A DNA stretch of 64,000 bases from Pseudomonadota bacterium (lineage in GTDB: Bacteria; Desulfobacterota; Desulfobulbia; Desulfobulbales; Desulfocapsaceae): positions 1-64,000 of the forward strand of contig JAHIUA010000081.1 in assembly GCA_018817385.1 (NCBI GenBank), given 5' to 3'. The translations under genes and the position numbers were made by a program. The notes below the pieces were generated by a model. It was not told the origin of the DNA. It saw only the letters and a program-made list of their open reading frames with translations, and did no database searches. This document shows, in pieces, positions 50,673 through 61,400 of this stretch; the stretch's first letter is position 1, and each line of letters opens with the position of its first letter.

Positions 50673-53413
50673 GATATTACTGCTGCGATGAACGCCGCCG
50701 GGAGGTAGTCAAACTCACCGGCACCCTCAACGGCCTCGACTATGTCGAAGTAGATGACAGTGGCCTGAGCGGCGACCCCATGCGCCAGCTGACCCTGTTT
50801 CTAAAATTTCTCCGCCCCCCCTCAGGCCTGGATGCAAGCAACATTCTTATCGATGGCGGAGAACGGATCAAAAGCATCGCAATCGAGTGGGTCGCACAAA
50901 CCACCTCCTTACCATCAGGGGAAGCGGAAGACCTCATCGACGAGCTTGATCCGCCGAACCATTTTCTGGTCATCCGCACCCGCTTTTATGGCGATTTTTC
51001 ATCCTACAGCCTCCGCCTGGTGAGCGCCCCCGGAGCCGATACGCCACCCGCCGGATTCGACCCCCGCCTCGCCAGTCTCAGTTTTTCCTTCAAGGTCCAG
51101 TGTGAGTCGGACTTCGACTGCGCCAGCCCAGTCCCTTGCCCGACAGCGCCCGCCGAGGTCCCCCGACTCGATTACCTGACCAAGGACTATGCCAGCTTCC
51201 GCCGTCTGATGCTGGACCGCATGAGTGTCCTCCTCCCCGACTGGCGCAATCGCAATGGGGCCGACCTGGGCGTCACCCTGGTGGAGCTCCTGGCCTATGT
51301 GGGCGACCACCTCTCCTATCAACAGGATGCGGTCGCCACCGAGACCTATCTGGGGACGGCACGCCGCCGGACTTCCCTGCGCCGTCATGCCCGACTGATG
51401 GACTACCAGGTTCACGAAGGATGCAACGCCCGGGCCTGGGTACGGGTTTTTGTGAACGACGATGGCGTCGAACTGCCACCTCACACCGCCCTCCTCACCC
51501 GTACAGCTAATATAGCTGCACGGATCGCCCCCGACAGCGATGCCTGGCTCGATGCCCTGGCCGGCAAGGCCGAAGTATTCGAGACCGTGGAGAGCAATCT
51601 CCTTTACCAGGCCCATGAAACCCTGGATTTTTATACCTGGGGGGAGCGTCAATGCTGCCTGACCAAGGGGGCGACTGCCGCCACCCTCAGTGGTCACTAC
51701 CCGCATCTGAAGGCGGGTGAGGTCCTGATCTTTGCCGAACGCATCGCCCCCCGCACCGGCTGTGAAGAAGACGCCGACCGCCAGCATCGCTGGGCCGTAC
51801 GTCTGAGCCATGTGCAGCTGGCTGAAGACCCGGCAGGAGGCCTCTTTCTCGAGCCAGCGACCAACACCCCAACCCCGGTCACCGAGATCCAGTGGCAGGC
51901 AGAGGACGCCCTGCCCTTTCCCCTCTGCATCTCAACCATCAGCGACCCGGATCATGGCGAACGTTCTCTTGAGCGGGTCAGTGTCGCCTTTGCCAATGTG
52001 GTCCTGGCGGACCATGGTCGCAGCCTCAAGAACGAATGCCTGGGGATCGTTCCTCAAGCGCGACTGGCCGCTGCGCCGGAGAGCAGACAGGTAACCTGCG
52101 ACCATCCCCTCGCACCACTCATAGCCCCCAGGTTCCGCCCCCACCTCAGTGAAGCACCCCTGACCCATGCCCTGCCCCTGCAGCCCCCGCAGCTCTTTGC
52201 CATACTGGCCACGCCCACCATTGTTGCCGATCTCGAGGCAGGCAACTTCTCCACTACTCTCCGAACAGGGTTGCAAAGCCAGGGTATTATTTTCCAGGGA
52301 GCGGTGGTGGTGCAGGGCGGGCATGGCAGCTGGTCTGTGGCCGATGGCGACAAGGCCTACCGCCTGAGACTCGAGGCAGAGCAGTTGCAGATCTCGACCT
52401 GTGGTGAGGCCGCCAGCCGGATAAGCGCTGCCACACCGCGCCGCGCCCGGCCCCAGATCACCCTCACTGGAACCTGTGCCGGCCAGAGCAGATTCTGGTA
52501 TCCCCAGTTCGACCTCCTGGGCAGCAGCCCCGAGGCCGAGGAGTTCGTGGTCGAGAGCGAACATAACGGGTTCTCCCAGCTCCGTTTCGGTGATGACAGG
52601 CATGGTAAACGGCCGGACAGCGACACCGAATTTCACGCCGACTATCGCATCGGCAATGGCAGCAGCGGCAACGTCGGCCTGGACTCCATCGCCCACATCG
52701 TCAGCAACGATGCCCGCCTGCTGGGGGTCAGCAACCCCATCCCGGCCCGGGGCGGGGTCGATCCTGAGACTGCTGAACAGATCAAACGCGACGCACCCGA
52801 GGCCTTCCGCAAACAGGAACGGGCCGTCACCGCAGCGGACTACGCCAATGTCTGTACTGAGCACAATGATGTCCAACGGGCCGCCGCCACCTTCCGCTGG
52901 ACCGGGAGCTGGCACACGGTCTTCATCACCGCCGACCGCATGGGCGGCAAGCCGGTGGATGATGGTTTCGAACAAGAGATCCTCAACCATGTCGAACCCT
53001 ATCGCATGGCTGCCTATGACCTGGAGGTAGACGGCCCCCGTTACGTGCCGCTGGAGCTGGCCATGACCGTCTGTGTCAAAGCCGACTATTTCCGCGCCGA
53101 TGTGCGCGCCGCCCTGATGCGTATCTTCAGTATGGGCTGGCTGGACGATGGCCGTCCGGCGCTCTTCCATCCCGACAATTTCAGCTTTGGCCAGCCGGTC
53201 TACCTCAGTGAACTCTACGCCGCTGCCCAATCGGTGCAAGGGGTGGCCTCGGTGGTGATCGATCGCTTTCAACGCCTGAGAATGGCAGACGACTCAAGCG
53301 CCTTGACTGAAAGTGTGCTCACTCTGAATCGTCTTGAGATCGCCCAACTGGATAACAATCCTAATTTCCCTGAACGGGGTGTCTTAAAACTTACGGTGGG
53401 AGGCGGCAAATGA
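50669..53413 (+). CDS. baseplate J-like wedge protein 1 (Afp11-like)
   Basis: The 914-residue product begins MRYYCCDERRREVVKLTGTL. Characteristic baseplate segments are LDYLTKDYASFRRLMLDRMS, ADLGVTLVELLAYVGDHLSY and, in the C-terminal half, HNGFSQLRFGDDRHGKRPDS and FRKQERAVTAADYANVCTEH. This is the gp6/gpJ family that forms the ring of baseplate wedges. The protein overlaps its neighbours by four bases on both sides. It is normal in length for CIS versions. Confidence 0.9.
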   Translation: MRYYCCDERRREVVKLTGTLNGLDYVEVDDSGLSGDPMRQLTLFLKFLRPPSGLDASNILIDGGERIKSIAIEWVAQTTSLPSGEAEDLIDELDPPNHFLVIRTRFYGDFSSYSLRLVSAPGADTPPAGFDPRLASLSFSFKVQCESDFDCASPVPCPTAPAEVPRLDYLTKDYASFRRLMLDRMSVLLPDWRNRNGADLGVTLVELLAYVGDHLSYQQDAVATETYLGTARRRTSLRRHARLMDYQVHEGCNARAWVRVFVNDDGVELPPHTALLTRTANIAARIAPDSDAWLDALAGKAEVFETVESNLLYQAHETLDFYTWGERQCCLTKGATAATLSGHYPHLKAGEVLIFAERIAPRTGCEEDADRQHRWAVRLSHVQLAEDPAGGLFLEPATNTPTPVTEIQWQAEDALPFPLCISTISDPDHGERSLERVSVAFANVVLADHGRSLKNECLGIVPQARLAAAPESRQVTCDHPLAPLIAPRFRPHLSEAPLTHALPLQPPQLFAILATPTIVADLEAGNFSTTLRTGLQSQGIIFQGAVVVQGGHGSWSVADGDKAYRLRLEAEQLQISTCGEAASRISAATPRRARPQITLTGTCAGQSRFWYPQFDLLGSSPEAEEFVVESEHNGFSQLRFGDDRHGKRPDSDTEFHADYRIGNGSSGNVGLDSIAHIVSNDARLLGVSNPIPARGGVDPETAEQIKRDAPEAFRKQERAVTAADYANVCTEHNDVQRAAATFRWTGSWHTVFITADRMGGKPVDDGFEQEILNHVEPYRMAAYDLEVDGPRYVPLELAMTVCVKADYFRADVRAALMRIFSMGWLDDGRPALFHPDNFSFGQPVYLSELYAAAQSVQGVASVVIDRFQRLRMADDSSALTESVLTLNRLEIAQLDNNPNFPERGVLKLTVGGGK

Positions 53414-56355
53414 GCGATACCAACCATGTATCCCAGCAGGCTTGCGGCTGCTGTGCCGGTATCAGCAACCAGGCGCCGGTGGTGATCCATAATCGTCCCG
53501 GCCTGACGGCCATCGCCTACCGCATCGGCAACCATGCCACCATACTGGCCAGCCTCCTGGCAGGTCTGTCAGCCAAAGACTCGCCGGCCCTGGCCCGGCT
53601 CCGTACCCGTGACAAAGATGATTTTTCCATCGCCCTCCTCGATGCCTATGCCTGCATGGCCGATGTGCTCACCTTTTACCAGGAACGCATCGCCAACGAG
53701 TCTTATCTGCGCAGCGCCAGGGAACGCTTCTCCCTGCAAGAGATGGCACGACTGCTCGGTTACCGTCTCAACCCCGGCGTAGCTGCCGAGACCTACCTGG
53801 CCTTCACCGTGGAAGAGGCGGTCGGCGCACCTGAGCAGGTGACCCTGGAAACCGGCATCAAGGTGCAAAGCGTGCCTGGCCAGGATGAAAAGCCACAGCT
53901 CTTCGAGACAGTCGAGGCCATCGAGGCACGGCCGGAGTGGAACCTCTTAAAGCCGAAAATGAGCGAGTTCATAGTACCGATTTTTGGAACCAAAGTTATT
54001 TATTTTGAGGGCACCGCCACCCAACTGAGCGCTGGTGATATGCTCTTATTTGTTGGCAATGAGCGCGAAGATGACAGCAGCAGTAACCGCTGGGATTTCC
54101 GTCGCATTCAGAAACTGGTCATTGACAGCGATGCCAACCACAGCATAGTTACCTTGGAACGTGGCCTTGGTTCACTGATACCGTATATTACCCCGCCAGC
54201 AAACCCCAAGGTCTATGCCTTTCGTTTGCGGGCCTCACTATTTGGCCACAATGCGCCCGACTGGCGTGTCATGTCTGACGAAATCAAACACGGCTATTTG
54301 AACCTTAACCCCACCGACACCATTACCAACACTCAATGGCCCGGCTTTACTATTGCAGACATTTCCGACCCGCCAACCAATAGTGCCACTGGCACAGGTT
54401 TATATGGGGAATATTTTGATAATTCAAACTTAAGCCTCCGTAAACTCAGCCGCACCGATGCCACGGTGAATTTCAATTGGGGCAATGGCTCCCCCGACCC
54501 GCTGATTACCAACAGCACCTTCTCCGTACGCTGGACCGGCTGGGTACATGCCCCATCAAGTGGCTCATATACCTTTTTCACCTTGTCAGACGACGGTGTG
54601 CGACTATGGATCAACGGGGTTCTACTCATCAATAATTGGAACAATCACAGCGCCATCGAGAACAGTGGTTCAATCACCCTCAGCGGTGAAAAAAAATACG
54701 ACATCAAGCTCGAGTTCTACGAAAATACCGGTGCGGCAGTCATCAAACTGTATTGGGCACCGCCAGGGCAGAGCAAACACGTTATCCCCACAGAGCGGCT
54801 TTACCCGCGCAACATCCACTCGCTGCATTTGGATGCCACGTACCCGCAAATCGTACCTGACAGCTGGCTAGTGTTATCCCGGCCAGAATATAAGGAGTTA
54901 TATCAAGTTGAAACGGCTGATGAGGACTCGCGTGCCAGCTTTATGCTCACCGCCAAAACCACACGACTGGTCATCAAAGGAGAAAACCTGCGCGAACACT
55001 TCAATGAACACCTGCGCGAGACGGCCGTGTTTGCCCAGAGCAAGCAGCTCCCTCTGGCGAAAACCCCAATCACCAGCGACGTATCAGGCACTTCTCTACG
55101 TGTGGATCATAAGGTATCAGAACTCATGCCCGGCCACAGGCTGGTACTTACCGGAATAACCACTGCAGGTATCGAGACCAGTGAAGTAGTGACGCTGTTG
55201 AGCACTGCACCGGATGCCGCCACGACCAAACTGTTTTTCACCAGCGCCCTCCAACATCAATACAAACGCGACACGGTCAAACTCTATGCCAATGTCGCCC
55301 GCGCCACCCACGGTGAGACCGTGCACCAGATCCTCGGCAGCGGTGAGGCACGTCAGGCCCATCAGCGCTTCACCCTCAAACATGCACCGTTGACCCTGGT
55401 CAGTGGTGACAGCGAAAACGGTACCGAGACCGCCCTTGAGGTACGGGTCAATGACATCGCCTGGCAGGAGGCAGCCACCCTCTATGGCGCCAAGGCCAAC
55501 GATCGCAGCTATGGAGTGCGGATCGATGAAGGGGGTGGGGCCGAGATCCAGTTTGGTGATGGTCAGTGTGGGGCACGCCTGCCCAGCGGCCAGGAAAACA
55601 TTCGCGCCATCTATCGTAAGGGCATCGGCAGCATCGGCAATCTCAAGGCCGGCCAACTGAGTCAACTGATGACCCGTCCCCTGGGACTGAAGGCGGTCAC
55701 CAATCCGCAAATCGCCAGTGGTGGCGTCGATGCAGAGAAGGCTGCAGACGCCCGTCGCAACATCCCCCTGGGCGTGCGCACCCTGGGTCGGGCCGTATCG
55801 CTGCAGGACTATGAAGACTATGCCCTCGCCTACACCGGCATCGCCAAGGCCCAGGCCAAGGTGCTCGACATACACGGCATCCGCACTGTCTTCCTTACCG
55901 TGGCCGGCAAGAACGCGGTGCAACCAGAAGGCGGAGGTTCAACCTTAAACGGCCTCTTGAGATCACTGCGAAACAACAGTGATCCCTTTGTTGCCTGTGA
56001 GGCAGCCGCCTACAACAAGGCCTATTTCAAACTGGCGCTGCGTATCAAGGGCCATCCCGATCATGACCTCAACATCGTCCTGACCGCTGTTGAGGCTGCG
56101 CTGAGACAGGCATTTTCCTTTGATGGCCGCGACTTCGGCCAGACCGTCGCCCGTTCCCAAATCATCCATGTTGCCCAGCAGGTGTGCGGAGTCGTGGCTG
56201 TTGATGTGGATTACTTTTATCGCGGCACCACAATGACCCTGGAAGAACGATTGACCCCTGCTTCCGCCACCATCGATACAGAGGGCAATGGCGTGGCCGC
56301 CGAGCTTCTCTTGCTCGACCCCGCCGCCCTGGTTTATCTGAAGGAGATGTCATGA
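53410..56355 (+). CDS. baseplate J-like wedge protein 2 with inserted PA14 domain (Afp12-like)
   Basis: The 981-residue product has gpJ hallmarks: LLDAYACMADVLTFYQERIA, ERFSLQEMARLLGYRLNPGV, GAEIQFGDGQCGARLP and GVRTLGRAVSLQDYEDYALA. Between residues about 328 and 467 lies a foreign module. It opens GLYGEYFDNSNLSLRKLSRT, continues FSVRWTGWVHAPSSGSYTFF and LSDDGVRLWINGVLLINNWN, and ends near VIPTERLYPR. This is a PA14 domain, which usually binds carbohydrate and sits on adhesins and glycosidases. The DNA around 54360-54830 appears AT-richer than the rest of the gene. The normal gpJ sequence resumes at LHLDATYPQIVPDSWLVLSR. Baseplate function should be kept, with a new surface module pointing outward (inference). 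Confidence 0.9.
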   Translation: MSDTNHVSQQACGCCAGISNQAPVVIHNRPGLTAIAYRIGNHATILASLLAGLSAKDSPALARLRTRDKDDFSIALLDAYACMADVLTFYQERIANESYLRSARERFSLQEMARLLGYRLNPGVAAETYLAFTVEEAVGAPEQVTLETGIKVQSVPGQDEKPQLFETVEAIEARPEWNLLKPKMSEFIVPIFGTKVIYFEGTATQLSAGDMLLFVGNEREDDSSSNRWDFRRIQKLVIDSDANHSIVTLERGLGSLIPYITPPANPKVYAFRLRASLFGHNAPDWRVMSDEIKHGYLNLNPTDTITNTQWPGFTIADISDPPTNSATGTGLYGEYFDNSNLSLRKLSRTDATVNFNWGNGSPDPLITNSTFSVRWTGWVHAPSSGSYTFFTLSDDGVRLWINGVLLINNWNNHSAIENSGSITLSGEKKYDIKLEFYENTGAAVIKLYWAPPGQSKHVIPTERLYPRNIHSLHLDATYPQIVPDSWLVLSRPEYKELYQVETADEDSRASFMLTAKTTRLVIKGENLREHFNEHLRETAVFAQSKQLPLAKTPITSDVSGTSLRVDHKVSELMPGHRLVLTGITTAGIETSEVVTLLSTAPDAATTKLFFTSALQHQYKRDTVKLYANVARATHGETVHQILGSGEARQAHQRFTLKHAPLTLVSGDSENGTETALEVRVNDIAWQEAATLYGAKANDRSYGVRIDEGGGAEIQFGDGQCGARLPSGQENIRAIYRKGIGSIGNLKAGQLSQLMTRPLGLKAVTNPQIASGGVDAEKAADARRNIPLGVRTLGRAVSLQDYEDYALAYTGIAKAQAKVLDIHGIRTVFLTVAGKNAVQPEGGGSTLNGLLRSLRNNSDPFVACEAAAYNKAYFKLALRIKGHPDHDLNIVLTAVEAALRQAFSFDGRDFGQTVARSQIIHVAQQVCGVVAVDVDYFYRGTTMTLEERLTPASATIDTEGNGVAAELLLLDPAALVYLKEMS

Positions 56356-58385
56356 GCAACTGTGCCGAAAACATCTATCAACTCCTGCCCGCCATCCACC
56401 GCATCCGCGACGCGGAGCAGGGCTATCCGCTCCGCGAACTGCTGGCCTTAATCGCCGAACAGGTGGCGGCAATAGAGGAGAACCTGGACCAGCTCTACGA
56501 TGACCAGTTCATCGAGACCTGCGCCCAGTGGGTCGCCCCCTACATCGGCGATCTGATCGGCTACCGCAGCCTGCACGGGGTGGTGCCGGGCGTGGCCTCA
56601 CCACGGGCCGATGTTGCCAATACCATTCGCTACCGCCGTCGCAAAGGCACAGCCTCGATGCTCGAACAGGTGGCCCGGGATGTCACCGGCTGGCCTGCAC
56701 GGACAGTTGAGTTTTTTCAGCTGCTGGCCTGGACCCAACACATGAACCATCGACGGCCGCAGGTCCATTACGCCCCCGACCTCCGCCGAGGGCAAAAACT
56801 GCAATGGCTGAACACCGCCTTCAACAGCACGGTCCACACCGCTGAGGTGCGCAGTATTTCAAGGGGCAGTGGCCGTTATAACATTCCCAACATCGGCATC
56901 TTTCTCTGGCGGGTACGGGCCTTCCCCCTGACCCGCACACCGGCGCTGGCCGATGCCACTCTGGGCGAAGGCTTGTTGCTCCGTTTCGATCCCCTGGGCC
57001 GCGACCTGCCACTCTACAACAAAGCCGAGAGCGAAACCGAGATCAGCCACCTGGCCGAACCCATCAATACCCCTCTGCCACTTGATCGACGCTGGCTCAA
57101 GGCCCATCTCGATGAGTACTACGGCCCAGGCAAAAGTCTGGCCCTGGAGCTGGCCAGTGCCACCCCGGGCCAGCCACCACAGCTCATCGCCGCCAAAGAC
57201 ATCTCCATCTGTAATCTGAGTGACATCAGCGACGGCGGCGGCACGGTGACCGGCTGGGCCCATCAACCGCTCCCCGGCTCTGTCAAGGTGGCCATCGATC
57301 CGGTGCTGGGTCGCATCGCCCTTGGCACCCTGCCGACAACACCCCTATTGGCCACTTTTCACTACGGCTTCACCCTTGCCATCGGCGGCGGCGAATACGA
57401 ACGAGGTTCAAGAGAACCATCGGCATCGGTGCAGAGCGTCAGTGGTGGTGCGACCCTGCAGACAGCCCTTAACGCCGTCCGAAGCGGCGGCACGGTCGAG
57501 GTGAGCGACAGCTACCGTTACCAGGAAACCCCGAACATCACAGTGGACCCCGGTGCCAGCGTTACCCTGCGGGCGAAGAATAGTACGCGCCCCCTGCTGG
57601 TCGCCAGTGCTGATATCAACCTTAACCTGGGGCCGGACTCGACCCTGATCCTGGACGGCTGGGTCATCACCGGCGCACCCCTGAAGATGGCAGATTTTGG
57701 TGATGACGAACCGCGCCAGCTCATCCTCCGCGATTGTACCCTGGTCCCCAGCAGCGCCCATCCGGCCATGTCCGTTGCCCATCCCTTTGCCACAGTGAAA
57801 CTGGAGCGCTGTATCAGCGGACCGCTGCACATCGCCGCCGACGCCGAGATCGAACTGGATGAATGTATCGTCGATGCTACCGATCCGGAAAAGGTGGCCT
57901 ACCGCGCCCCCGGGCCAAATGAACTCGAGGCAGGTGGCGCTATGACACTGGAAAACTGCACCGTCATTGGCAAGGTTCACAGCCGGCAGATCCCCCTGGC
58001 CAGCAACTGCCTCTTTGTCAGCCGCTTGAGTACAGAAGGCGCTGAAACCTGGAGGGCGCCCTTGTGGGTGGAGCGTCGACAAAAAGGCTGTATCCGCTTT
58101 TCCTTTGTCCCTCACGGCTCACGGACACCGCGACACTACCGCTGCCAGCCGGAAGCTGGCCAGCTACAGACCCGCCCCCACTTCACCTCCTTGCGCTATG
58201 GCGATGCGGGCTACTGCCAACTCCGGCAGGCAACACCGGACAGTATCTGCCGCGGCGCCGACGATGAGGGTGAAATGGGGGTCATGCACGGCCTCTACCA
58301 ACCGCAGCGGGAAACCAACCTCCAGGTACGGCTGGAGGAATATCTGCGCTTTGGTCTCGAAGCGGGCATCTTTTACGCCAGTTGA
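56352..58385 (+). CDS. gpI-like baseplate protein with beta-helix region
   Basis: The 677-residue protein has an N-terminal phage tail protein I-like part (NIYQLLPAIHRIRDAEQGYP, then QWVAPYIGDLIGYRSLHGVV and TIRYRRRKGTASMLEQVARD). From about residue 350 a right-handed beta-helix region follows (GGATLQTALNAVRSGGTVEV, SVTLRAKNSTRPLLVASADI, PGASV repeats). The C-terminus is rich in Tyr and Gln. It links baseplate wedges to fibres in other systems; the beta-helix could itself be a receptor-binding or fibre-attachment part. It overlaps the second gpJ gene by four bases and is followed by a 57-base spacer. Confidence 0.8.
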   Translation: MSNCAENIYQLLPAIHRIRDAEQGYPLRELLALIAEQVAAIEENLDQLYDDQFIETCAQWVAPYIGDLIGYRSLHGVVPGVASPRADVANTIRYRRRKGTASMLEQVARDVTGWPARTVEFFQLLAWTQHMNHRRPQVHYAPDLRRGQKLQWLNTAFNSTVHTAEVRSISRGSGRYNIPNIGIFLWRVRAFPLTRTPALADATLGEGLLLRFDPLGRDLPLYNKAESETEISHLAEPINTPLPLDRRWLKAHLDEYYGPGKSLALELASATPGQPPQLIAAKDISICNLSDISDGGGTVTGWAHQPLPGSVKVAIDPVLGRIALGTLPTTPLLATFHYGFTLAIGGGEYERGSREPSASVQSVSGGATLQTALNAVRSGGTVEVSDSYRYQETPNITVDPGASVTLRAKNSTRPLLVASADINLNLGPDSTLILDGWVITGAPLKMADFGDDEPRQLILRDCTLVPSSAHPAMSVAHPFATVKLERCISGPLHIAADAEIELDECIVDATDPEKVAYRAPGPNELEAGGAMTLENCTVIGKVHSRQIPLASNCLFVSRLSTEGAETWRAPLWVERRQKGCIRFSFVPHGSRTPRHYRCQPEAGQLQTRPHFTSLRYGDAGYCQLRQATPDSICRGADDEGEMGVMHGLYQPQRETNLQVRLEEYLRFGLEAGIFYAS

Positions 58386-58442
58386 AAAGAATGACTCAAG
58401 ATCTTAAATGGAACTAATGCTACAACTACAAGGAGAACACCC

Positions 58443-61400
58443 ATGAGTGGTGACTATAGTCGAAATCGCTTTAATCCGCGTAATCACTATACCGGGGTCA
58501 AGATGCAGCAGGGCCGGGTACAACTGGACGCAGACTGGAACGAGTGGACGGATGCCATAGACCGGCGAACCCGGGCCGAGACCGTGGATACCTTCGGGGT
58601 CTTTAATACGCCGGGCATCGACAACGTGGCAGTGGTCTCCCCGCAGACACCCAATGCCTTCCTCATCGAAGTCAGCGGTGGCACCTTCACCATCGACCAG
58701 GGCCGCATGTATGTCGATGGCCTGCTGGCCGAAAACTTTGGCGATGTCAATGGACCACAGGTCTTTGATCCAGTCCTGGCGGAACTCCTCGGTCAAAACC
58801 CAATCACCTATGAGCTGCAGCCCTACCACCCCGCCCCCGCCGCCCTCCCCGATGGTGGCCAGCACCTGGTCTACCTGGTGGCTTGGCAGCGCGAACTGAC
58901 CCACCTGCAACAGCCTGACCTGGTGGAAAAAGCCCTTGGCGTCGACACCACCACCCGCATCCAGACCGTCTGGCAGGTACGCGTGGTCGAGAATATTGGC
59001 GAGAGCGTGACCTGTACCAGTCCCGACACAGATCTGGCCACCGCCTGGGCCGACACCATCGCCCCCTCGGCCGCTCGCCTGTCCAGCCGCTCTGTGGGAG
59101 TAGAGCCCGGAGAAGATCCCTGCGAACTCCCAGCCAGCGGCGGCTATCGCGGTCTCGAAAACCAGCTCTATCGCATCGAAATCCATGATGGCGGCACCAT
59201 TGACACCGGCACCACTGACGATACCACTATTAACACCGCCACCTTCAAGTGGTCACGCGAGAATGGCAGCGTTGCCGCCCAGGTGATCGAAGTCATTTCA
59301 AAAACCGAGCTGAAACTGGCCAGCCTCGGCCGTGATGCGGTGCTCCGTTTCAATAGCGGTGACTGGGTCGAGATCATTGATGACTGGCGTGAACTCTCTG
59401 GCAAAGACGGCGATCCCACCAAGCGTATGGGTGAGATGCGCCAGATCACTGTCAATGAGGACCAACAGAGCATCAGCTTCAGTCAGGAACTGCCCCCCGA
59501 CCTCATCCCCACCGGCGTCGGCAACAACAAGTTAGAGAAAAGACATTTCCGGGTCATTCGCTGGGACCAGAAGGGTCTGGTCCGCGATGCCGACAACCAG
59601 GTCATTGCTGATCTCAATGCAAGCACCAGCCCGGGTGTCATTCCCGTCCCCGAAGTCGGGGTGTGGGTGACCCTGGAAAACGGGGTCCAGGTTCAATTCA
59701 GCCGTTCCCCCCTTGGGGGGAAGTTCCACTGTAATGATTATTGGACGGTGGCAGCCCGCACCTCCGACACCTCGGTCGAGATCCTCGACGAAGCGCCGCC
59801 ACTGGGCATCCATCGCCACTATGCCCGTCTGGCCCTGGTCGACTTTCCCAGCGATGAAACCGACTGCCGTGAACACTGGCCGCCCGACTGCAGCAGCGGC
59901 TGTTGCACCATCACCCTGAACCCGGGTGACAATATTCAGATGGGGATCGACTCGCTGCCCCTGGAAGGTGGTTGTGTCTGTCTCAAGACCGGCGTCCATG
60001 AGATCAGGTCTCCGTTAGAGATCTATTCCTCCCATATCCAATTTCATGGCGAAAGTCCGGGGACCATTGTCCGCGCCGTCACCGCCCTCCCCTATCTCCT
60101 GGAGATTGGGAGCAAGGACCTCCTTGTCAGCGACATTGAAGTCTTCGGTATTCGCTTCGAAGCAACCCAGCCGGCGCAAGCTTCCGGGGTCTCTCTCCTC
60201 TATCTCAACCACTGCGCCGAACTGCGGCTGGAACAATGCGAACTGGATGTGCTGACGGCAGAGCCGGCAACCTATATCGGCATTCTGATGCATGATGTCC
60301 GGGATGTATCAGTGGCGGGCAATCGACTCTCCAATCTCTTCGACGGCATTTGGGTAAGCAGTTACCTGGATCGCCTGGTGATTGAGAACAACCACCTCGC
60401 AGGTCACTGTACGAACATTGGCGGCCTCAATTCCTCCTTCGGTCACTATGGCATTCGCATCGACAATGACTTTGTCGTCCCCTGCCGGATCGAAGACAAT
60501 CTCATCGACCATTTCTGGACCGGCGTATGGTTAGGCGCCGGTACCACAGGCTCTTCTGTCAATAACAACCGCTTTTTCCGCCTCGGGCAACAGGATAAAG
60601 AGTCCCTCCCCACCACCACCGAGCAACTGCGCGCCTATCTTGACCAGCGCTTTTATGCCATCGATATCAAGGCCGACCACTGCCGGGTCGAAGCCAATCT
60701 GATCAACCTGGACACGTCGTATTGGGGCGGGATTCGCAGCCGGGCCGAACATACCCTGATTGCTGGCAATACCCTCCGCGCCACCAGCAAGGCCAGCGCC
60801 TTTTCGCCGGTACCGGGCAGCATCTATTGCACTGCTTTAGCCGATGTGGGGAACAGCGCCGACCATAGCCGGGTGATCGACAACAGACTGCTTGGCCCAC
60901 AGACCGGCATTGTTATTTCACGCGCCCATGGGCTGGTCATAGAAGGCAATATAAGCAATGGCATGGGGGCGGGCTGGTTTGGGGTACGGGTGGTGGACAG
61001 CAACACTATCCGCATTTGTGGCAACAGGGTGGAAGATGTCTTTTTCGGCATCTATCTCAGTGGCGGTCTGGGCAATCGTATCTGTGACAACCACATCAAC
61101 CAGTGCGGTATGGGGATATCATCCTTCTCCGAGAATTATCTCGAGGTCAGCAACAACGATGTGCTTGCCTGCCTCCTCACCGGCATCGCCCTGGAAATTG
61201 TCGCTTCGGCCAAGCTGATTGAAAACCGGCTCAGCAACTGCGGCTACACCGACATCTTCTCCTTCGGTATTGCGGTCTTTGCCGAACATATCTTTGTTGA
61301 ATCAGAGGCCATGGTACGCATTGAGGGCAACGAAGTGCTGAATACGGGCTTTGACCCCATGACCAAGAACGTGACGAATAAAGGGGCGATCAGTATCGCC

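Noticed and set aside
51932-53272. 446-codon open frame on the minus strand antisense to the first gpJ gene
   Set aside because: Long antisense frames are expected in GC-rich genes with biased third positions; it shows no domain similarity, lacks a ribosome-binding site, and the + strand gene is clearly real.
55117-55923. 268-codon minus-strand frame antisense to the second gpJ gene
   Set aside because: Same reason: an antisense shadow of a well-supported coding region, with Gly/Ala/Asp-rich composition and no domain.
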